The notes: generated by a model not told the origin, from the sequence alone. A stretch of DNA of 64,000 bases from Diphasiastrum complanatum (GCA_029204225.1 CM055097.1:67720801-67784800), one strand, 5' to 3'; counted from the first letter of the stretch, positions 17,462 to 30,210 are shown. Made by a program: numbers and translations.

Positions 17462-18066
17462 AAAATATCTTTTGATGTTGCCATTTGGGGGCTATGCTCA
17501 CCTTATTTCTTTGTGCATATCTAAGGCATGTGAATTGAGCATTTAACCTTGTAGAATAGGTCGAGTTTGAGTTAGGTAGATCTAATTTTGTTGACATGCA
17601 AAGACTTAGGTGACATGCAAATGTCAGTTGACATGCATAGTTAGATTGCATGCAACATGCAAATCAGTATACATGATCTACACATGTCCAGTTCATCTAG
17701 GGAAGTGACATGTAGTCCATGCAACATCATGCATGTAGTTTAACATGTGGATCCATGATATTAGAGTTAACTAAGAGTTGTGGATCAACCATTGCTCACA
17801 TGCAAATCCAACTTGGAGCGAGAATCATCATGTAGGGAATTTGGCAAATAGATAATTCTCTCTCTACTCGAGCAATATTGGTTGTACATTTACTCTCTAC
17901 CTGAGAGCAAGTAGATTTTCCCATAATGAGCACTTAGAAACTTTTTTTGGTCATTATCTCTCATAGTGAGTACTTAATTTTTTGAGCTTGTGACATACTT
18001 TTTCTTGAATTGTCAAGTAATTTGTTCTTTGATCATTCATGTGCAATCACAACACCTCACAAGATC
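17462..18066. repeat. 3' flank of the copia unit with repeated ACATGCA words
   Basis: A G-rich tract TTTGGGGGCTATG (17487-17499) could be a polypurine-like site. From 17590 to 17810 the word ACATGCA (with ACATGCAAAT, GCATGCA and ACATGT variants) recurs about ten times. From 17969 on (TTTTTTGAGCTTGTGACAT) the sequence matches 23885-23960, which lies in the same position ahead of the next LTR. No gene is seen. Confidence 0.6.
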
Positions 18067-18754
18067 TATGAAAAATAGCCTATTTTGGCAAATCTAGCCA
18101 TGTAGAGCTTTGTAAATATTGTGTATAATTGGGTTCCACACATGGAAGGCCAAGATGCCATGTGGTAACCCACTCCTAATGTAGGTTAGGTCAAGTCAAG
18201 AGAGTTCTTCATGTCTATTTGGTGGTCATCCCTACTTTATAAGACCTACACCTAAGTTTAAGGTGAAAATTTGACCAACTAGCTACCTACCAAGCATCAC
18301 TCTAGGATCTAGGCTAGGGTTTCATTTTAGGGAAAAAAGAGTGAGTTAACTTCCTTATTACATGCTGGAAATCCACCTAACTTCAAGAAGGAAGTCAAAT
18401 TTGCTATGTATTCCAAGCTCCCATAGTGAGAAGATAGAATATTTTTGGAGCTCATTGGCAATCTCAAGCTAGTTCACTATGTACATTGAGTTTTTGTGAT
18501 CCAAATGAAACCAAATCAATTTCTACTTGTTTATCAGGTTGAAGGCCATACTACAGCCTGTAGTACACATGTTTGGACTCGGATTTGAGTCTTTGATCTT
18601 GTTTATTGATTATCCATACTTGTTATGTGTCAAATTGCTAATCTAGATCAAGATTTATTGTCTAGTTTTTTGATGCATTGTTAAGCACGCACATAATCTC
18701 TCTTGTGGATCTTCTAAGGTCCATTTTTGGTCCTCCAAGTACCATACTTTTACA
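18067..18754 (+). repeat. copia LTR (family A), plus orientation
   Basis: This begins TATGAAAAATAGCC, a variant of the TGTGAAAA start of the 24145 copy, and ends CTTTTACA immediately before a primer binding site. Its 688 bp aligns by eye along its whole length with 24145-24835 and, inverted, with 10386-11043 and 37606-38277. It is the 5' LTR of the gag-protease unit at 19535-20744. Confidence 0.8.
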
Positions 18755-18767
18755 TGGTATCAGAGCC
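18755..18767 (+). promoter_or_regulatory. primer binding site, initiator tRNA-Met type
   Basis: TGGTATCAGAGCC directly abuts the LTR end CA. This is the standard copia primer site complementary to the 3' end of plant tRNA-iMet. It fixes the LTR boundary and the orientation of the element. Confidence 0.92.
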
Positions 18768-19194
18768 AAGTACAAGGGCTTTGATCTTAGATCCATTCAA
18801 ATCCATTTTTAGCAAATTTGTGTGCTAAAAACTAGTCTTGTGAGGGCGAGTTTGGTGCTAAGTTTTGGTGGTAGGAATTGATCCTAGACTTCTTTAGGAT
18901 CAAATTTCATACTGGTCCCAGACGTGGGCACTTCTGAACCAGCATTAAATGCACTACATTCATTTGGTCACTGTAAATTCAATTTGTGAGCTGTTGGTGT
19001 AATTTTTGGTGGAAATCCTAGGATAATCTACCAAGATCATTTGCCATTGATTAGATTTGAATTTGTTTCACAAAATCTAATTAATCTAGGCTGAGATCAA
19101 GTCCTATTAAGGTTAAAACAGGTCTTGAAAGTACACCAAGAAGGAAGTAAGAGATTAAGTCAATTTTTTGTCCAAAAATAGCCAAAATTGGCAA

Positions 19195-19530
19195 GATTTG
19201 ATTGTAAGTAGATTTCACATCATCTTATCTTCATTCCAACTTTGTGAGAGAGTGTTAGAACTGAGATTATAAGTCCATTTGTTGGATTAGAAATCTATTT
19301 TGAGTGAAACACTACAAGAAAGAGACCTTAGTGAGTTTCTAGAGATAATCAAATCCATTTCTTGGCAAGATTTGTTTGAGAGTAGTTTTCACTTCATCTT
19401 ATCTTCATTCTAGCTTTGTGAAGGAGTGATAGAACTGTGATTATAAGTTCATTTGTTGGATTAGAAATCAAATTTGAGTGAAACACTGCAAGTGTGAGAC
19501 CTTTGTGAGTTTCAAGTCAATCAAATCTAG
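19195..19530. repeat. 174-bp tandem duplication in the copia leader
   Basis: TTCACATCATCTTATCTTCATTC (19214) recurs as TTCACTTCATCTTATCTTCATTC (19388). The following TTATAAGTCCATTTGTTGGATTAGAAATC also recurs. The duplication lies between the primer site and the gag ATG. Confidence 0.85.
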
Positions 19531-19534
19531 TAAG

Positions 19535-20391
19535 ATGGGATCTGCTGGAGCATACCTTCTAGAAGCTAGTGAGAGATTGAATTCTACAAATTATGCTATT
19601 TGTAAGGTTAGGATAGAGTCACTCTTGGTGCTCCAAGACCTTTATGAGTTCTTGATTGAAGATGAAGATGAATCTCTAGGTGCACAAGAGTTAGCTAGAT
19701 ACAAGAAGAGATTTAGGCTTGCACTTCATTGTGTGAAGATGAATGTGAGAAATGATTTGTTGAGAGAAGTATCAGCATGTACTAGTGCTAAAGAGGCTTG
19801 GGAGTCTTTAAAATCAATCTATGAATCTAGTAATACTTCAAGAGTAATCATGCTTAGAAATCAGATTTTGCAAAGCATGAGGAGAAGTCAGGAGAGTGCA
19901 CAGGATTATGTACTCGAAATCCAGTCTCCAAATAGGGAGTTGGCTTCCATTGGAGAGAAGATTCATGATGGAGAGCTTGTAAAAATTGTTCTTAATGGCC
20001 TAGGAGATGATTTGAAAATTTGGTCCAAAGTTTTTCCATCCAAGACACTTTGCCAACTATAGAAAAACTTCATAGTGCATTAGTGGCTGAAGAGTGTAGG
20101 ATGCTCCACACCAAGGCAAGAATGAGTTCATTGCCTTTGCAAGAGGGGATGAGAAAGCCAATTTCTCACTCAAGGGCAAAAAGAAGACCAATGGAAAGAA
20201 GAAGCATCCCAAGGAGGCCAAAAAAGAGGATGATGCATCAAGCTCAAAGGACAAGTCAAAGCAAAAATGTTTCTTTTGTGGAAAGAAGAGGCATTATGCA
20301 TCCGAATGCTACAAGAGGCTAAGGGCAAAAGAGGAGGAGGACAAACAAGGGACCCTTGCTTATGAAGAGGATGGATATGAGGATATCTCAT
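19535..20391 (+). pseudogene. copia gag (UBN2/DUF4219-type) with frameshifts
   Basis: The probable start is ATG 19535 (AAGATGGGA). It begins the conserved MGSAGAYLLEASERLNSTNY segment, followed by the gag capsid-like fold with KMNVRNDLL, AKEAWESLKSIYES and LRNQILQSM. Frameshifts near 20040 and 20150 break the frame. The remaining part is readable as KANFSLKGKKK-type basic sequence and a zinc knuckle CFFCGKKRHYASEC (20268-20309), in which the usual KGH is KRH. Gag packages the element RNA. The LTR and primer site lie 0.8 kb upstream. Confidence 0.85.
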
Positions 20392-20393
20392 CT

Positions 20394-20744
20394 TTGATGG
20401 CATCTACATCCACTCCAACAAGCAAAAGCAACTCAAAGGACACTTGGTGGATTGATAGTGGGGCTAGCTCCCACATGACTTTTCAAAAGGACACATTCTC
20501 AACCTTACACTCTTTCAATGGTGCTAATATAATTGTTTCTTTAGAAAATGATCAAGAATGTAAGATAGATTTTATTGGTACCATCTCATTAAGTCTAGGA
20601 TCTAGCAAAAGGATGGATCTAGACAATGTCCTTTTTGTACCATCAATTACCAAGAGCTTGCTTAGTGTTGGACAACTAATGGATGATGGTTTGGATGTTC
20701 ACTTCAAGCATGGAGTTTGTTCCATATTTACTAAAAAGTACTAA
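20394..20744 (+). pseudogene. copia protease fragment, cut off by a repeat insertion
   Basis: The frame has the aspartic-protease entry TWWIDSGASSHMTF (active-site DSG), then VLFVPSITKSLLSVGQLMDDG, and ends HGVCSIFTKKY at a stop. In related copies the frame continues into RLFKLD and pre-integrase. Here the sequence switches at about 20742 to the repeat that recurs at 22065. Integrase and RT are lost. Confidence 0.85.
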
Positions 20745-21060
20745 AGTGAACTGTGACATGGTCTACGTCAAACGGAGCAGTGTGGATGGACCTCGAACTC
20801 GAAGACTTTGAATTCGAAGTAGGTCCAAGAAGATGTAGAACTCGAAGACCTTGAACTCAAAAAGTTCGTTGTCCATCCTGTTTCTGCTCTAGTTGATTGA
20901 CAACATAGACATTCAACTTAGGCTACAATGTTGTTGTAGAGAGAGAGATAGAGAGTTCGTATTTACATAGTGTACTGGTGCTCATGAATTGAGACGAACT
21001 CAAAAGATTTGTGTTCTGATGACTCAAATTCTAACGATGTCAGTGGAGGCAGCCTTAAAG
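20728..21060 (+). repeat. LTR-like repeat copy 1 (partner 22065-22550)
   Basis: This shares TTACTAAAAAGTACTAAAGTGAA at its start with copy 2, then the words CCTCGAACTCGAAGACTTTG and CTCGAAGACC, TGTTTCTGCTCTAGTTGATTG, a short GA run, and GTGTACTGGTGCTCA..GAATTGAGAC. It diverges after ATTCTAACGATG (21044). The 5' end overlaps the last protease codons. Confidence 0.8.
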
Positions 21061-22064
21061 TTTAAATCCTTGACCATGCTATTATGATGCATATACAAGA
21101 TGATCTCATGTTTAAGTGTCCTAATCTTTGACGCCATGATTGGGCATTTGAAGTACTCACATTAGTGGAAAGTGCATATTTGGTGTATAGACTAGTAAGA
21201 ATGTCACATGCCCCTTTGGAGCTGGAACAATTAGCTACATGAGCTATTTGGGAATCTTTAAGATTTAGAGATACAATGGCAAGAGCTTTGCCATCCTTAG
21301 ATTCCTAGGCGGTCAGCATGTCAGGTTCAGCCAACTTGGCTATTATATCGTTGATGTATCCCTAGAGGTTTTTTTTTCTATGAGTATCATCTTTATCTTG
21401 AACTTCCACATGTGGAAGTCATCACCGTTGAACTTGTTGATCAAGCGGATTTATGAAGATGTTCCTTCCACGATGTATGATCCAAGTATAGTAAAACAAC
21501 ATTATAGGCTCTTTACCAAACTACAACATCAACATTGACTTAGATTGAATGGAGGAATGTATGGTAGGTATCAGAGACAACCATGAAGGGAGCGAAACAA
21601 TTAGGCATATGAGACAACCACATTTCCTTTGAGATTAGACATTCTGAATTGAGTGAGTGTCAATTGAGAAAAAAAATTATCAGAAAGCATTCGTAGTGCA
21701 ATACACATAAGAAAAATAGAGAATTTGAATTAAGCTGTTGTGAATACAACGATCAGATCGTGATCCTATGCCCAAGAATGGTTCACAGTAGTGGTGCACT
21801 ATGTGCAGTGATCTTACTTAGCTAGCTACAAATTAAATAACTATCTCTATTTCTTGAATGACTTTCATTCTCTCAAATATCTCTGATTCTAAGAAATCAG
21901 ATAATTAAGACACAATGGAGTTCGCGCAAGAACTTTGATTCACTCTTCTCCACTCTTGTCTCATCATATCATCTCACTCTACATATGCTCGTGTATTGTC
22001 ATTATGTATATAGACATGAAGCAGTTACAATGATTGCATGGGCAATGAGCATGAAATAGTTCAG
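21061..22064. other. non-coding, possible degraded LTR
   Basis: There is no gene. Phrases such as GAGACAACCA, ATTAGGCAT and CGATCAGATCGTGATC resemble parts of the LTR at 46641-47571. I regard this as a degraded LTR of that family, with ends not definable by eye. Confidence 0.35.
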
Positions 22065-22578
<514 letters not shown>

Positions 22579-22590
22579 TGGTATCAGAGC
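22579..22590 (+). promoter_or_regulatory. primer binding site, tRNA-iMet type
   Basis: TGGTATCAGAGC follows the LTR end CAACAACA. Sequence downstream of about 22600 is an unrelated minus-strand copia fragment, so the element body behind this primer site is lost. Confidence 0.85.
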
Positions 22591-22599
22591 TTTGTTGAG

Positions 22600-23115
22600 G
22601 TAAGGTGTTTGCCTTGTATTTGATTTTGAAAATCCATTTGCAATCAACTACGTTTTTGCTGGAGATAATTCGACAATCGTCCATGTCTGGTTCTTGATAA
22701 GAGATGAATACTCTTTATCCATAGCTTCTTTCCAAAGATCAGAATCGGGCTGACTGAGTGCCTCTTCGACAATCGTCGGTTCCTGAACAAGGTAAGCTGC
22801 AAACTCATCAATATACGTATTAGGTGGTCTGCGCCAGTTCTTGATGATCTTCTGGGTAATAAAAAAAGCTGATCATTTTCATCATCCTGTAGTTGCTGAA
22901 CTGTAACATCATCATCTTCGGATTCGTTGCTGATAGGTTGTCCATCGTGAGTAGATGAGCTTGGACCTTTGATAGGAATAGTCGACTGAGGAACTAGAAA
23001 GTTCAATATGTTAGAAGAGTCAGACAAGTCGACTATATGGGCTTTGTCTTTTCCCTTGAGGTCGATAAACTGATCTTTGATGAAGATGACATCCCGACTA
23101 GTGAATATCTTCGAC
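22600..23115 (-). pseudogene. copia integrase-RT linker and RT start (family B), minus strand
   Basis: On the minus strand this opens with TSRDVIFIKDQFIDLKGK and an acidic linker (ESEDDDVTVQQLQDDEND). LPRRSSR follows, then in a shifted frame the RT entry LWKEAMDKEYSSLIKNQTW and CKWIFKIKYKA. The wording differs from family A and is closer to the element at 47572-48780. It is truncated at both ends. Confidence 0.8.
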
Positions 23116-23890
23116 TCGATACCTAAAGTGTTTTGGGGAGAAGTAGTTGCATGTGCAAATTATCTTTGTAATAGGCTTCCAAATCTTGCCATAGAAGGAA
23201 GAACATCATATGAAATGTTGTACAAGAAAAAGCCTAAGGTAGATCATCTTAGGATCTCTGGTTGTTTATGCTATGTGCATGTTCCTTTAGAGACTATGAA
23301 AAAGGACGATCCTATTGCTATTAAAGCCATTTTCATTGGATATGCATTTTCTAAGAAAGTGTCCAAAAAGCTCTTCAATCCAAGGAATGGGTTGAAGCAA
23401 TGAACCTTGAGTATGAAGCCTTAATTTCAAACAATATATGGGAGCCTGTCAAGCCACCTATCAACATGCATGCTATTGGATGCAAATGGGTGTTCAGGAT
23501 CAAATACAACATTGATGGATCTATCAACAAATTCAAAGCAAGACTTTGTGCCAAAGGATATGCTCAAGTCAAAGGTCTTGACTATGAAGACACTTTTGCA
23601 CCTATTACAAAAATGGTAACTATAAGAATTCTCATTTCACTTGCAAGTTATCACAATTGGAGGATGTTTCAACTTGATGTATCTAATGTTTTCCTCAATG
23701 GATACCTTGAGGAGGAGATCTACATGGAGCAACCACCTAGATTTGTGAAAGTTGGTGAAAAAGCATAATTATGTCTTTTGTTCAAAAGTCCTTACGGACT
23801 AAAACAAGCACCAAGGTCTTGGTATGCAAGGCTAAACTCTCTTCTCATATCACTCGGATTTCATCTTAGTGATTATGACACTTCATTTTT
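23116..23890 (+). pseudogene. copia integrase C-terminus fused to RT N-terminus, truncated
   Basis: The frame from 23116 carries FWGEVVACANYLCNRLP, TSYEMLYKKKPKVDHLRISG and KAIFIGYA (end of integrase). A deletion with frameshift near 23365 joins this to WVEAMNLEYEAL, CKWVFRIKYNIDGSINKFKA, GYAQVKGLDYEDTFAP and FQLDVSNVFLNGYLEEEIYMEQP. After a stop at 23766 the same frame goes on as YGLKQAPRSWYARL to about 23890. The YVDD part of RT is missing; the frame stops at the sequence that leads into the next LTR. Confidence 0.88.
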
Positions 23891-24144
23891 TGAGCCTATG
23901 ACATGCTTTCTTGTGCTCTTGTCTTGAATTGTCAAGTAATCTATTCTTTGATCATTCATGTGCAATCACCAAGATCTTCAAAGGTGTGTTGGGAAGTTCA
24001 CACGTGCTAAAACTTTATAATTCTTGATCTGAAAAACCGAGCAAAGGAAAATGATGGGCCAGCTGCACCCATAGGGGTTGACTAGTAGCTACTAGGTTGG
24101 TTAACAAGGATAAGGCAAAAAGGTTCCTTGCCCTAAGCACATAC

Positions 24145-24835
24145 TGTGAAAAATTGCCTACATTAGCATATCTAGCCATGTAGAATATTGTACATTTTGT
24201 CAATATTGTTTGTTGGTTACTTGAATGGCCAAAGTGCCACTTGTACATACACACCTAAAGTAGGTTACCACGAGTCAAGAGGAGTGGTTGTGTCTATTTG
24301 GTAGTGATTCCTACTTTGTAGGATCTAGACCATGATTTATGATGAGATTTGTACCTACCATGCACCTACCAAGCATGACTCTTGGATCTAGGCTAGGGTT
24401 TTCACATTAGGGCAAGAAAGTGGAGTCTACTTCCTTATTACATGCTGAATTTTCACCTAACTTTGCAAAGGAAGTGTGTTTTACTATGTATTTCCATTCT
24501 CCATAGTGAGATGATAGAAACTTTTTGGAGCCTCAAGGAGAAACTCGAGTTTCCTCTCATTGTATGGTGATTACTCTATTTTTCCAATGAAACCCAGCTT
24601 TGGCACTTTGTAAACACTGTCTACAGGCCGTACTACAGCCTTATTTCCACACGTGTGGAGTAGGATTAGACTATTTGATCAATGCTTTGATTATCTCTAC
24701 TTGTTTCCTATCAAGCTGCTAAACTAGATCTTGTTTTCTGATGACTAGTTTCTGATAGATTGTTTAACAAGCATACAGTCACCTTGTGGATCATTCAAAG
24801 ATCCATTTATGGTCCTTAGTACTGTACTTTTCACA
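24145..24835 (+). repeat. copia LTR (family A), plus orientation, well-defined ends
   Basis: This starts TGTGAAAAATTGCC and ends GTACTTTTCACA, so the ends form a perfect 8-bp inverted terminal repeat (TGTGAAAA/TTTTCACA). It is 691 bp long. It aligns with 18067-18754 throughout, including AGCC(A)TGTAGA, the GATCTAGGCTAGGGTTT block, and the TACAGGCCGTACTACAGCC block. No primer site follows, so it may be a 3' or solo LTR. Confidence 0.82.
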
Positions 24836-27029
24836 CATACTATTTTGGCAAAAGGCAATCTAAGGGAAGAACCACTTGGGAAAGCAACGAAAAGACAAAC
24901 TTGAGAAGATTGAAAAGATAAACTTCAAGGTTGTTGAGCTCCAAAACCCAAAAAACACCCTATCTGGAGGAGGGGAGCAATTGGGAGAATCTAATAAAAT
25001 AGGTGAACCCTAATAGGGGAGGGACATATGGCAAAGAAGGTATGAAATGCATGACAATTGAAAAAATGTCATATCGAAGGGCAACCCTTTGGGAATGGCT
25101 ATATAAGAGAATCCACTCTTTGTATCAAAGACATAATAGTCGAATAATGGAACATAGTCGAATAGTGGCATAGTGGAATAGTTTTCGATGGTTGATAGTG
25201 AAGAGTATTTTTAGAGTGGAGAGTTTTTAGGATTGAGTGTTTAAATGGGTTTGGAATTGATGTTGAGAGTTTGCCTGAAAGAAGAGTGATACTTGAGGTT
25301 GTTATGGAGATCTCTTGCTTTTTGATGTATATAAATGCTCATTATCTCTTTCTCATAGAAGAAGGTCCTTGCCCGTAAGTGAACGTTGTGTTTTCATCAA
25401 TTGAATCATGATTTGAGAACTGCTATGAGATGTTTGTGTGTAGAGAGTGACGAGGTCTCAGTTTCAAGGTGTTATTCCTATATTAAAAAAAAAAAAAGTC
25501 GTGAGGCCAAAGTTTCATCCTTTTGTGTGTGTGATTAAGAGGAATTCATGTGACGAAGGAGAGTGAGAAATCTCTCCTTAGATAGGCAAGGAGAGCAATG
25601 TTTGTGTGTGAAAGCATGAAAAGTCCATCTTTGTGTGAAGGTGACGAAACGAGTATCTGGCTCCAAAACATTGAAGGATGATCATTGGATTCCATAAGTG
25701 AATAGAGAGTTGGGTTGTTACCATCACTGCATCCACAGTAACTTATCCATCAGTGTTGCTCAGTCTCTAGACTATCAAAATCATCCATCGTTGAGCCAAG
25801 AGCTAATTCTTTGAGACTTTATGGATACTACTGCTGCATCACAGAGATAAGGAGCTATCTTTCAACGTACCCATTGACCATTGAAGATCGGTCTCTACTG
25901 CGGACTCCCAATAAATATTCGAGCAAGAGATGATGAGTAGCATGGCTTTGATTGTTGCTATCTGTTCCTCCGGACCTGATCACTGCTTTCAGTGCAGTAC
26001 TCACGAAGTTTTTAAGCAGAAGTTGATAAATGGATTATGATCATTCGAAGCACTGATCCACACATATCCTTACTTACAGTTTGAGCAGAACTTTTCATCA
26101 ATGTTCCTAGTTGGTTGACCATCACTGGCCAGCCAGAGCTAATTGTACTCATCATTGCCTTTGGTATCACATTGCTGTCAACAAAATCATTACTAGCAAT
26201 TGTGGAGATCAGATGATACACCATTATCAGTGAAGATGCTTTTAAGAAGAGATAATGGAGCATCGTACTTCAAGGATGAATGGTCAGCGTTTGAGTATCT
26301 AACCGATGAAAATGGTTATCTACTACTGCTTGCGACCCTTGCCTGCGACCTTGCACCTCTAAATGAGGATTGTTTACAACTTTTCAAGTCTATATCAGAC
26401 CTGCCAGTGAGCTAATTGCGGGTTGCCATAGATACCATCGTTGTTAGTTCTATGATATTGCCTCTAATGCTACTGACTTTTGTCAGACAACTTTCTACCT
26501 ACCTGCCTGAGGGTTCATACCACCATAATGTCAATCAGTGAAAGCAAGACAAACTGCCAACGACAAGTGCATTCATGACTAGGCACCTCTTGCGATAAGC
26601 TGGTTTTTCTCAATCACACTTCAGGTAGTGCTTCTTCTCAAAATTGCTATCTGTATGATGAATGTAATCTCATTGGAACACTTACTATGTTACGTGTGCA
26701 TGCTTTCAATTATGCATGATGAAGCACTGCTAACGGGTTACTAAAGGATGAAGGGATGTAAAGTGATGCATGAAGGATTGTTACTACAAAAAAAATGCGA
26801 TGACGACAACCTGACTGTCCTAGCTGGTACGGGTCTTTAGAAACATGCACTTGTTATTTCATATTCACTTGAATTAACAAACGTGTTGTTTTGCCAAAAT
26901 ATGTAGAACGTGATATTATGCATGTTTACTGTAATATTCTTCGCATGCTAGCTATATCACTGGTAGCATCGTACTTGGCATGATTTGAAGAAACCGTCAA
27001 TTGATACTACTCAATTCTCATGTGTTATT
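24836..27029. other. non-coding or unrecognised stretch
   Basis: No domain-bearing frame is present. A TATA-like GGCTATATAAGAG lies at 25097-25109, followed by repeated AATAGTCGAATA words (25135-25180), a pattern seen in LTR or promoter sequence. Short frames at 26012-26415 have no recognisable family. An A13 run lies near 25485. Confidence 0.4.
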
Positions 27030-27800
27030 GATGGTTGTTATGAAAAGTATTATTAAGCAAGCACGTCCTGACTCTGTTATATAAAGTTGCTAACTTAAAA
27101 ACTAGGCCCGACCTCTTTGAAACACAAGAGCGGGCAGTCCACCAAATGTGGCCGAAATACGCCGCTTTGGTTAAGTCTCGCTAGTCACATCCACTATTGG
27201 AAATGTCTACCAAGCTTATTTTTGCATTCTTCACAAAAATCTTGTACTAACTTAACTTTACAATTACAAGATTAATAACAACTATTAAACTGATCAGTGG
27301 ATCAGTTCGTTGATGGAGCGTGAAGGCTTTCTGGTCTGATAGCGAAAATCTGTGTATTTTAGCAGATTGGAAATACGACACTCCTTGGCCTTTTGGCCGT
27401 TGCCTTTACACCTTCAGCATTTGGAAGACACCTTCGACGTTTGAGAAGACACCTTCGGCGTTTGGAAGACACTTTTGGCGTTTGTAGGACATCGCCTTTG
27501 TCTGTAGGACAACTTCGGCCTATTGTAGGGCAAGTGTCGCCTGTTTTTCGTTTGTTGAAAACTGCATGCAAGCAATTTTTGCATGTGTAGAAACCCGTGT
27601 AAAACTTACATTGTCGCCTATCAGAAAACACAGTGTAAAACAGTGTCGGGTTTTTTGCATTTTTTCGGCTGTGCAAAAAATGTGATAAAAAACCAGATTG
27701 TAGTGACAGTTCATTTTCTGCAGGTTACATTTGAGAGAGTAAAATTTAGAGAAGGAAGGAGGGCTATTGGGATGAGTAAGAGTTAGATTAAACTCCAGCA
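27030..27800 (-). repeat. copia LTR (family B), minus orientation, with an internal CTTCGGCGTTTGG array
   Basis: The right half (GTTCATTTTCTGCAGGTTAC..GAGAGAG..GGAGGGC) matches 47485-47560. The left half (TTTACAATTACAAGAT, GATCAGTGGATCAG, GGAGCGTGAAG) matches 47111-47175. On the minus strand a TATA box, CTTTATATAAC, lies near 27085. Between the conserved halves, 27405-27540, a ~24-bp unit CACCTTCGGCGTTTGGAAGA occurs about four times with changes. Its exact outer ends are uncertain. Confidence 0.65.
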
Positions 27801-28034
27801 GGTTGATCAAGATTTCTACATTATATTGTAGGTGGATCATAGGTTGATCAAGATTTCTACATTGTATGTATTGATTTGCTAGATTTAAGTGCTAGAAGAG
27901 AATTGAGAGGCTCCATATCTTTGTGATTTCTTTTTGAAAACATTTGTTATTACTCAAAAGAGTGCTTTTTGCATTGGAACAGGTTGAAAGAGATGATCAG
28001 GTTATTGCAACATGGCTACATGAAGTGGATACAT

Positions 28035-28860
28035 GTTGGAAGGCAATGATAGGCTTACCTCAAGTAACTATTCACTGTAGAAAGTGAGGATGGAATCACT
28101 TCTTGAAATAAATGATGTTTTGGACATTTTTGTAGGTGTGGAGGAGAGGCCCACATCACAACAAGAACAAATGAGGTATGACAAGAGAGCTAAAGAGCTT
28201 TACACATGATAAAGATGAATGTTACCAATGAATTTCTCAAGGAAGTTGGTAAGTGTACTTCATCAAATGAGGCTTGGGAAGCTTTGGAGAAGCTTTATGA
28301 ATCCAAGTCTACATCTAGAGTGTTGACTCTAATAAGACAAATCTTTCAAAGTTTTCAAAAGAAAGAAGAGTGTCCAAATACTTTTGTTTTAAAAGTGAAG
28401 GCTTTAAGTGATGAGTGAGCTTGCATTGATGAGAGCATCAAGGAAGGAGAGCTTGTTCAGGTTAGTCTTAATGGTTTTTGTTATGCTCATGGTAACATTG
28501 TACAAAGTCTTTCTATTCAAAGAACTTTGCCAAGTTTGATGGATCTTCAAGAGATCTTGATCAATGAAGAATATAGGCTTCAAGCAAGAGGTGGATCTAC
28601 ATCAACATCTCAAGATGGAGAGGAGACTATGTTCATCAAGGGCAAATTCAAGGGCAAAAGCAAAAGCAAATGGTCTAAAGGGCAAGATCAAGGTGATGCT
28701 TCTTCAAATGGCAAAAAGAAAGATAGGTCAAAGTTAAAGTGCTTCTATTGTAGCATCAAAGGACACTTTGCAAGTTAGTGCTACAAAAAGAAGAGAGATC
28801 AAGAAGACAAACAAGGTAATCTAACTCTTGATGAGAATGGTGTAGATGTTCAAAACACAA
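28035..28860 (+). pseudogene. copia gag (family A) with stops
   Basis: Relics of LEGNDRLTSSNYS, VRMESLLEINDVL and MNVTNEFLKEVGKCTSSNEAWEALEKLYES are followed by QIFQSFQKKEE. After several stops come LPSLMDLQEILINEEYRLQ and a basic run, then a zinc knuckle CFYCSIKGHFAS that ends in TAG in place of the next codon (28777-28779). It is homologous to the gags at 19535 and 16050. It has no flanking LTR or primer site. Confidence 0.85.
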
Positions 28861-29563
28861 ATGATGTCTTCATGTTTGAGTTCTATTGTTGGAAATATTG
28901 ATTCATGGTGGATTGATAGTGGTGCCAGCTCACACATGACTTTTCACAAGGAGTATTTCACTTCTTTATTGGCATATGGAGATGACAAGAGGGTGATCTA
29001 CAGGGCCAAGGGATTGGCACAATTCCTATTTCTCTCTCTTAAAATATGAATGTTCATTTGAAGGATGTTTTGTGTGTGTTTTTCATAGCTTCCATTACTA
29101 AGAACCTACTTAGTATGTGTAATTGCTACGTAAAGGTTTTAAAGTTGAGTTTGATGGAGATGCTTGTATGATCAAAAGAAAGTATGTCTTGATTGCAAAA
29201 GGTAAAAGGCGAGGGAAGTTGTTCAAACTAGATGCTTATGTTATTGCTAACAAAGTTGGATGTGTGGCAAGTGAGCAAATACCTGTTCAAGAGGTTTGGC
29301 ATAAAAGGATGGGGCACCTCAACTTCAAGTCATTGGAGGTAATGGCTAGAAAGCGGGTTGTAATTGGCATTCCAAGATCCTTAACTAGCATCAATCATGT
29401 TTGTGAGTCTTGTGCTTTGTCAAAGTCACTAAGACTACATTATACTAGATCTACAATGCCTTTTCAAGTTGTACATTTGGATATTCATGGAATTACTACA
29501 ATTAGCAATAGTGGAGCTAAGATGTATGTAACTTTCATTGATGATTTTAGTAGATTTTGTTAG
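28846..29563 (+). pseudogene. copia protease and pre-integrase/integrase N-terminus
   Basis: Protease active site DSWWIDSGASSHMTF (28903-28947). Pre-integrase FDGDACMIKRKYVLIAKG and LFKLDAYVIANK follow after a frameshift. The integrase zinc module is intact in sequence: VWHKRMGHLNF (HxxxH) and CESCALSK (CxxC). The first catalytic Asp lies in VTFIDDFSRF (29531-29560). A stop at 29562 separates this from the rest of the core. Confidence 0.88.
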
Positions 29564-29590
29564 ATATATCTACTAAAGAGAAAACATGAA

Positions 29591-30210
29591 GTGTATGATG
29601 TTTTTGTGAAGTTCAAGAATGCAAGGGAGAACCAATTTTCTACAAGGATCAAATGCTTGAGGAGTGACAATGGTGGTGAATATATCTCAACCAAGTTCAA
29701 GGCCTTTTGTGATGAGCATGGGATCAAGAGGGAGTACGCAACTCTAAGGACACCACAACAAAATGGTATGGCCGAGAGGAAGAATAGGACTTTATGTGAA
29801 AGTGCCAAAGCCATGAGGTTAGGAGCTAATCTTCCAAAACCATTTTGGGATCAAGCTTTTTTGTGTGCTAATTGTCTATGCAATAGGTGGCCGAGTGCTA
29901 TATTGGATGGAAAAACACCTTTTGAGTTGTTTTTCAAGAGGAGGCTAAGTGTCAAGTTTCTCAAAACTTTTGGATGTACTTGCTATGTCAATATAGTTCT
30001 TGATGATAGGACAAAGGAGGATCCATCTTCAAGGAAAGGTATATTTGTTGAATATAGTGAGGTGAGTAAAGCCTATAAGGTTTACATTCCTACTTCTAAT
30101 AAGGTGATTATTGGTAGAGGTCATTTTTTATGAGGGGAATATTTCAAAGGTGTCTTCAAGTAGTGATGTTGTGGATGTATCTAACATTCTTGATGGTGAT
30201 GACATAGATC
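29591..30210 (+). pseudogene. copia integrase core, C-terminal part
   Basis: The frame holds the second catalytic Asp (LRSDNGGEY, near 29665) and the catalytic Glu (PQQNGMAERKN, near 29770). Then come FWDQAFLCANCLCNR, KTPFELFFKR, FKTFGCTCYV-like sequence and the C-terminal YKVYIPTSNKVIIGRG. The frame shifts at 30130, and similarity stops near 30210, where RT should follow. The DDE residues are present, but the stop upstream and loss of RT make it non-functional. Confidence 0.9.

Noticed and set aside
25097-25500. Possible promoter and transcript (TATATAAG, poly-A run) or endogenous pararetrovirus leader
   Set aside because: No coding domain of any virus or gene is seen nearby; a lone TATA-like box is not enough.
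26012-26415. Short ORFs on both strands as a possible gene exon
   Set aside because: No recognisable domain, no splice-site pair and no continuation.
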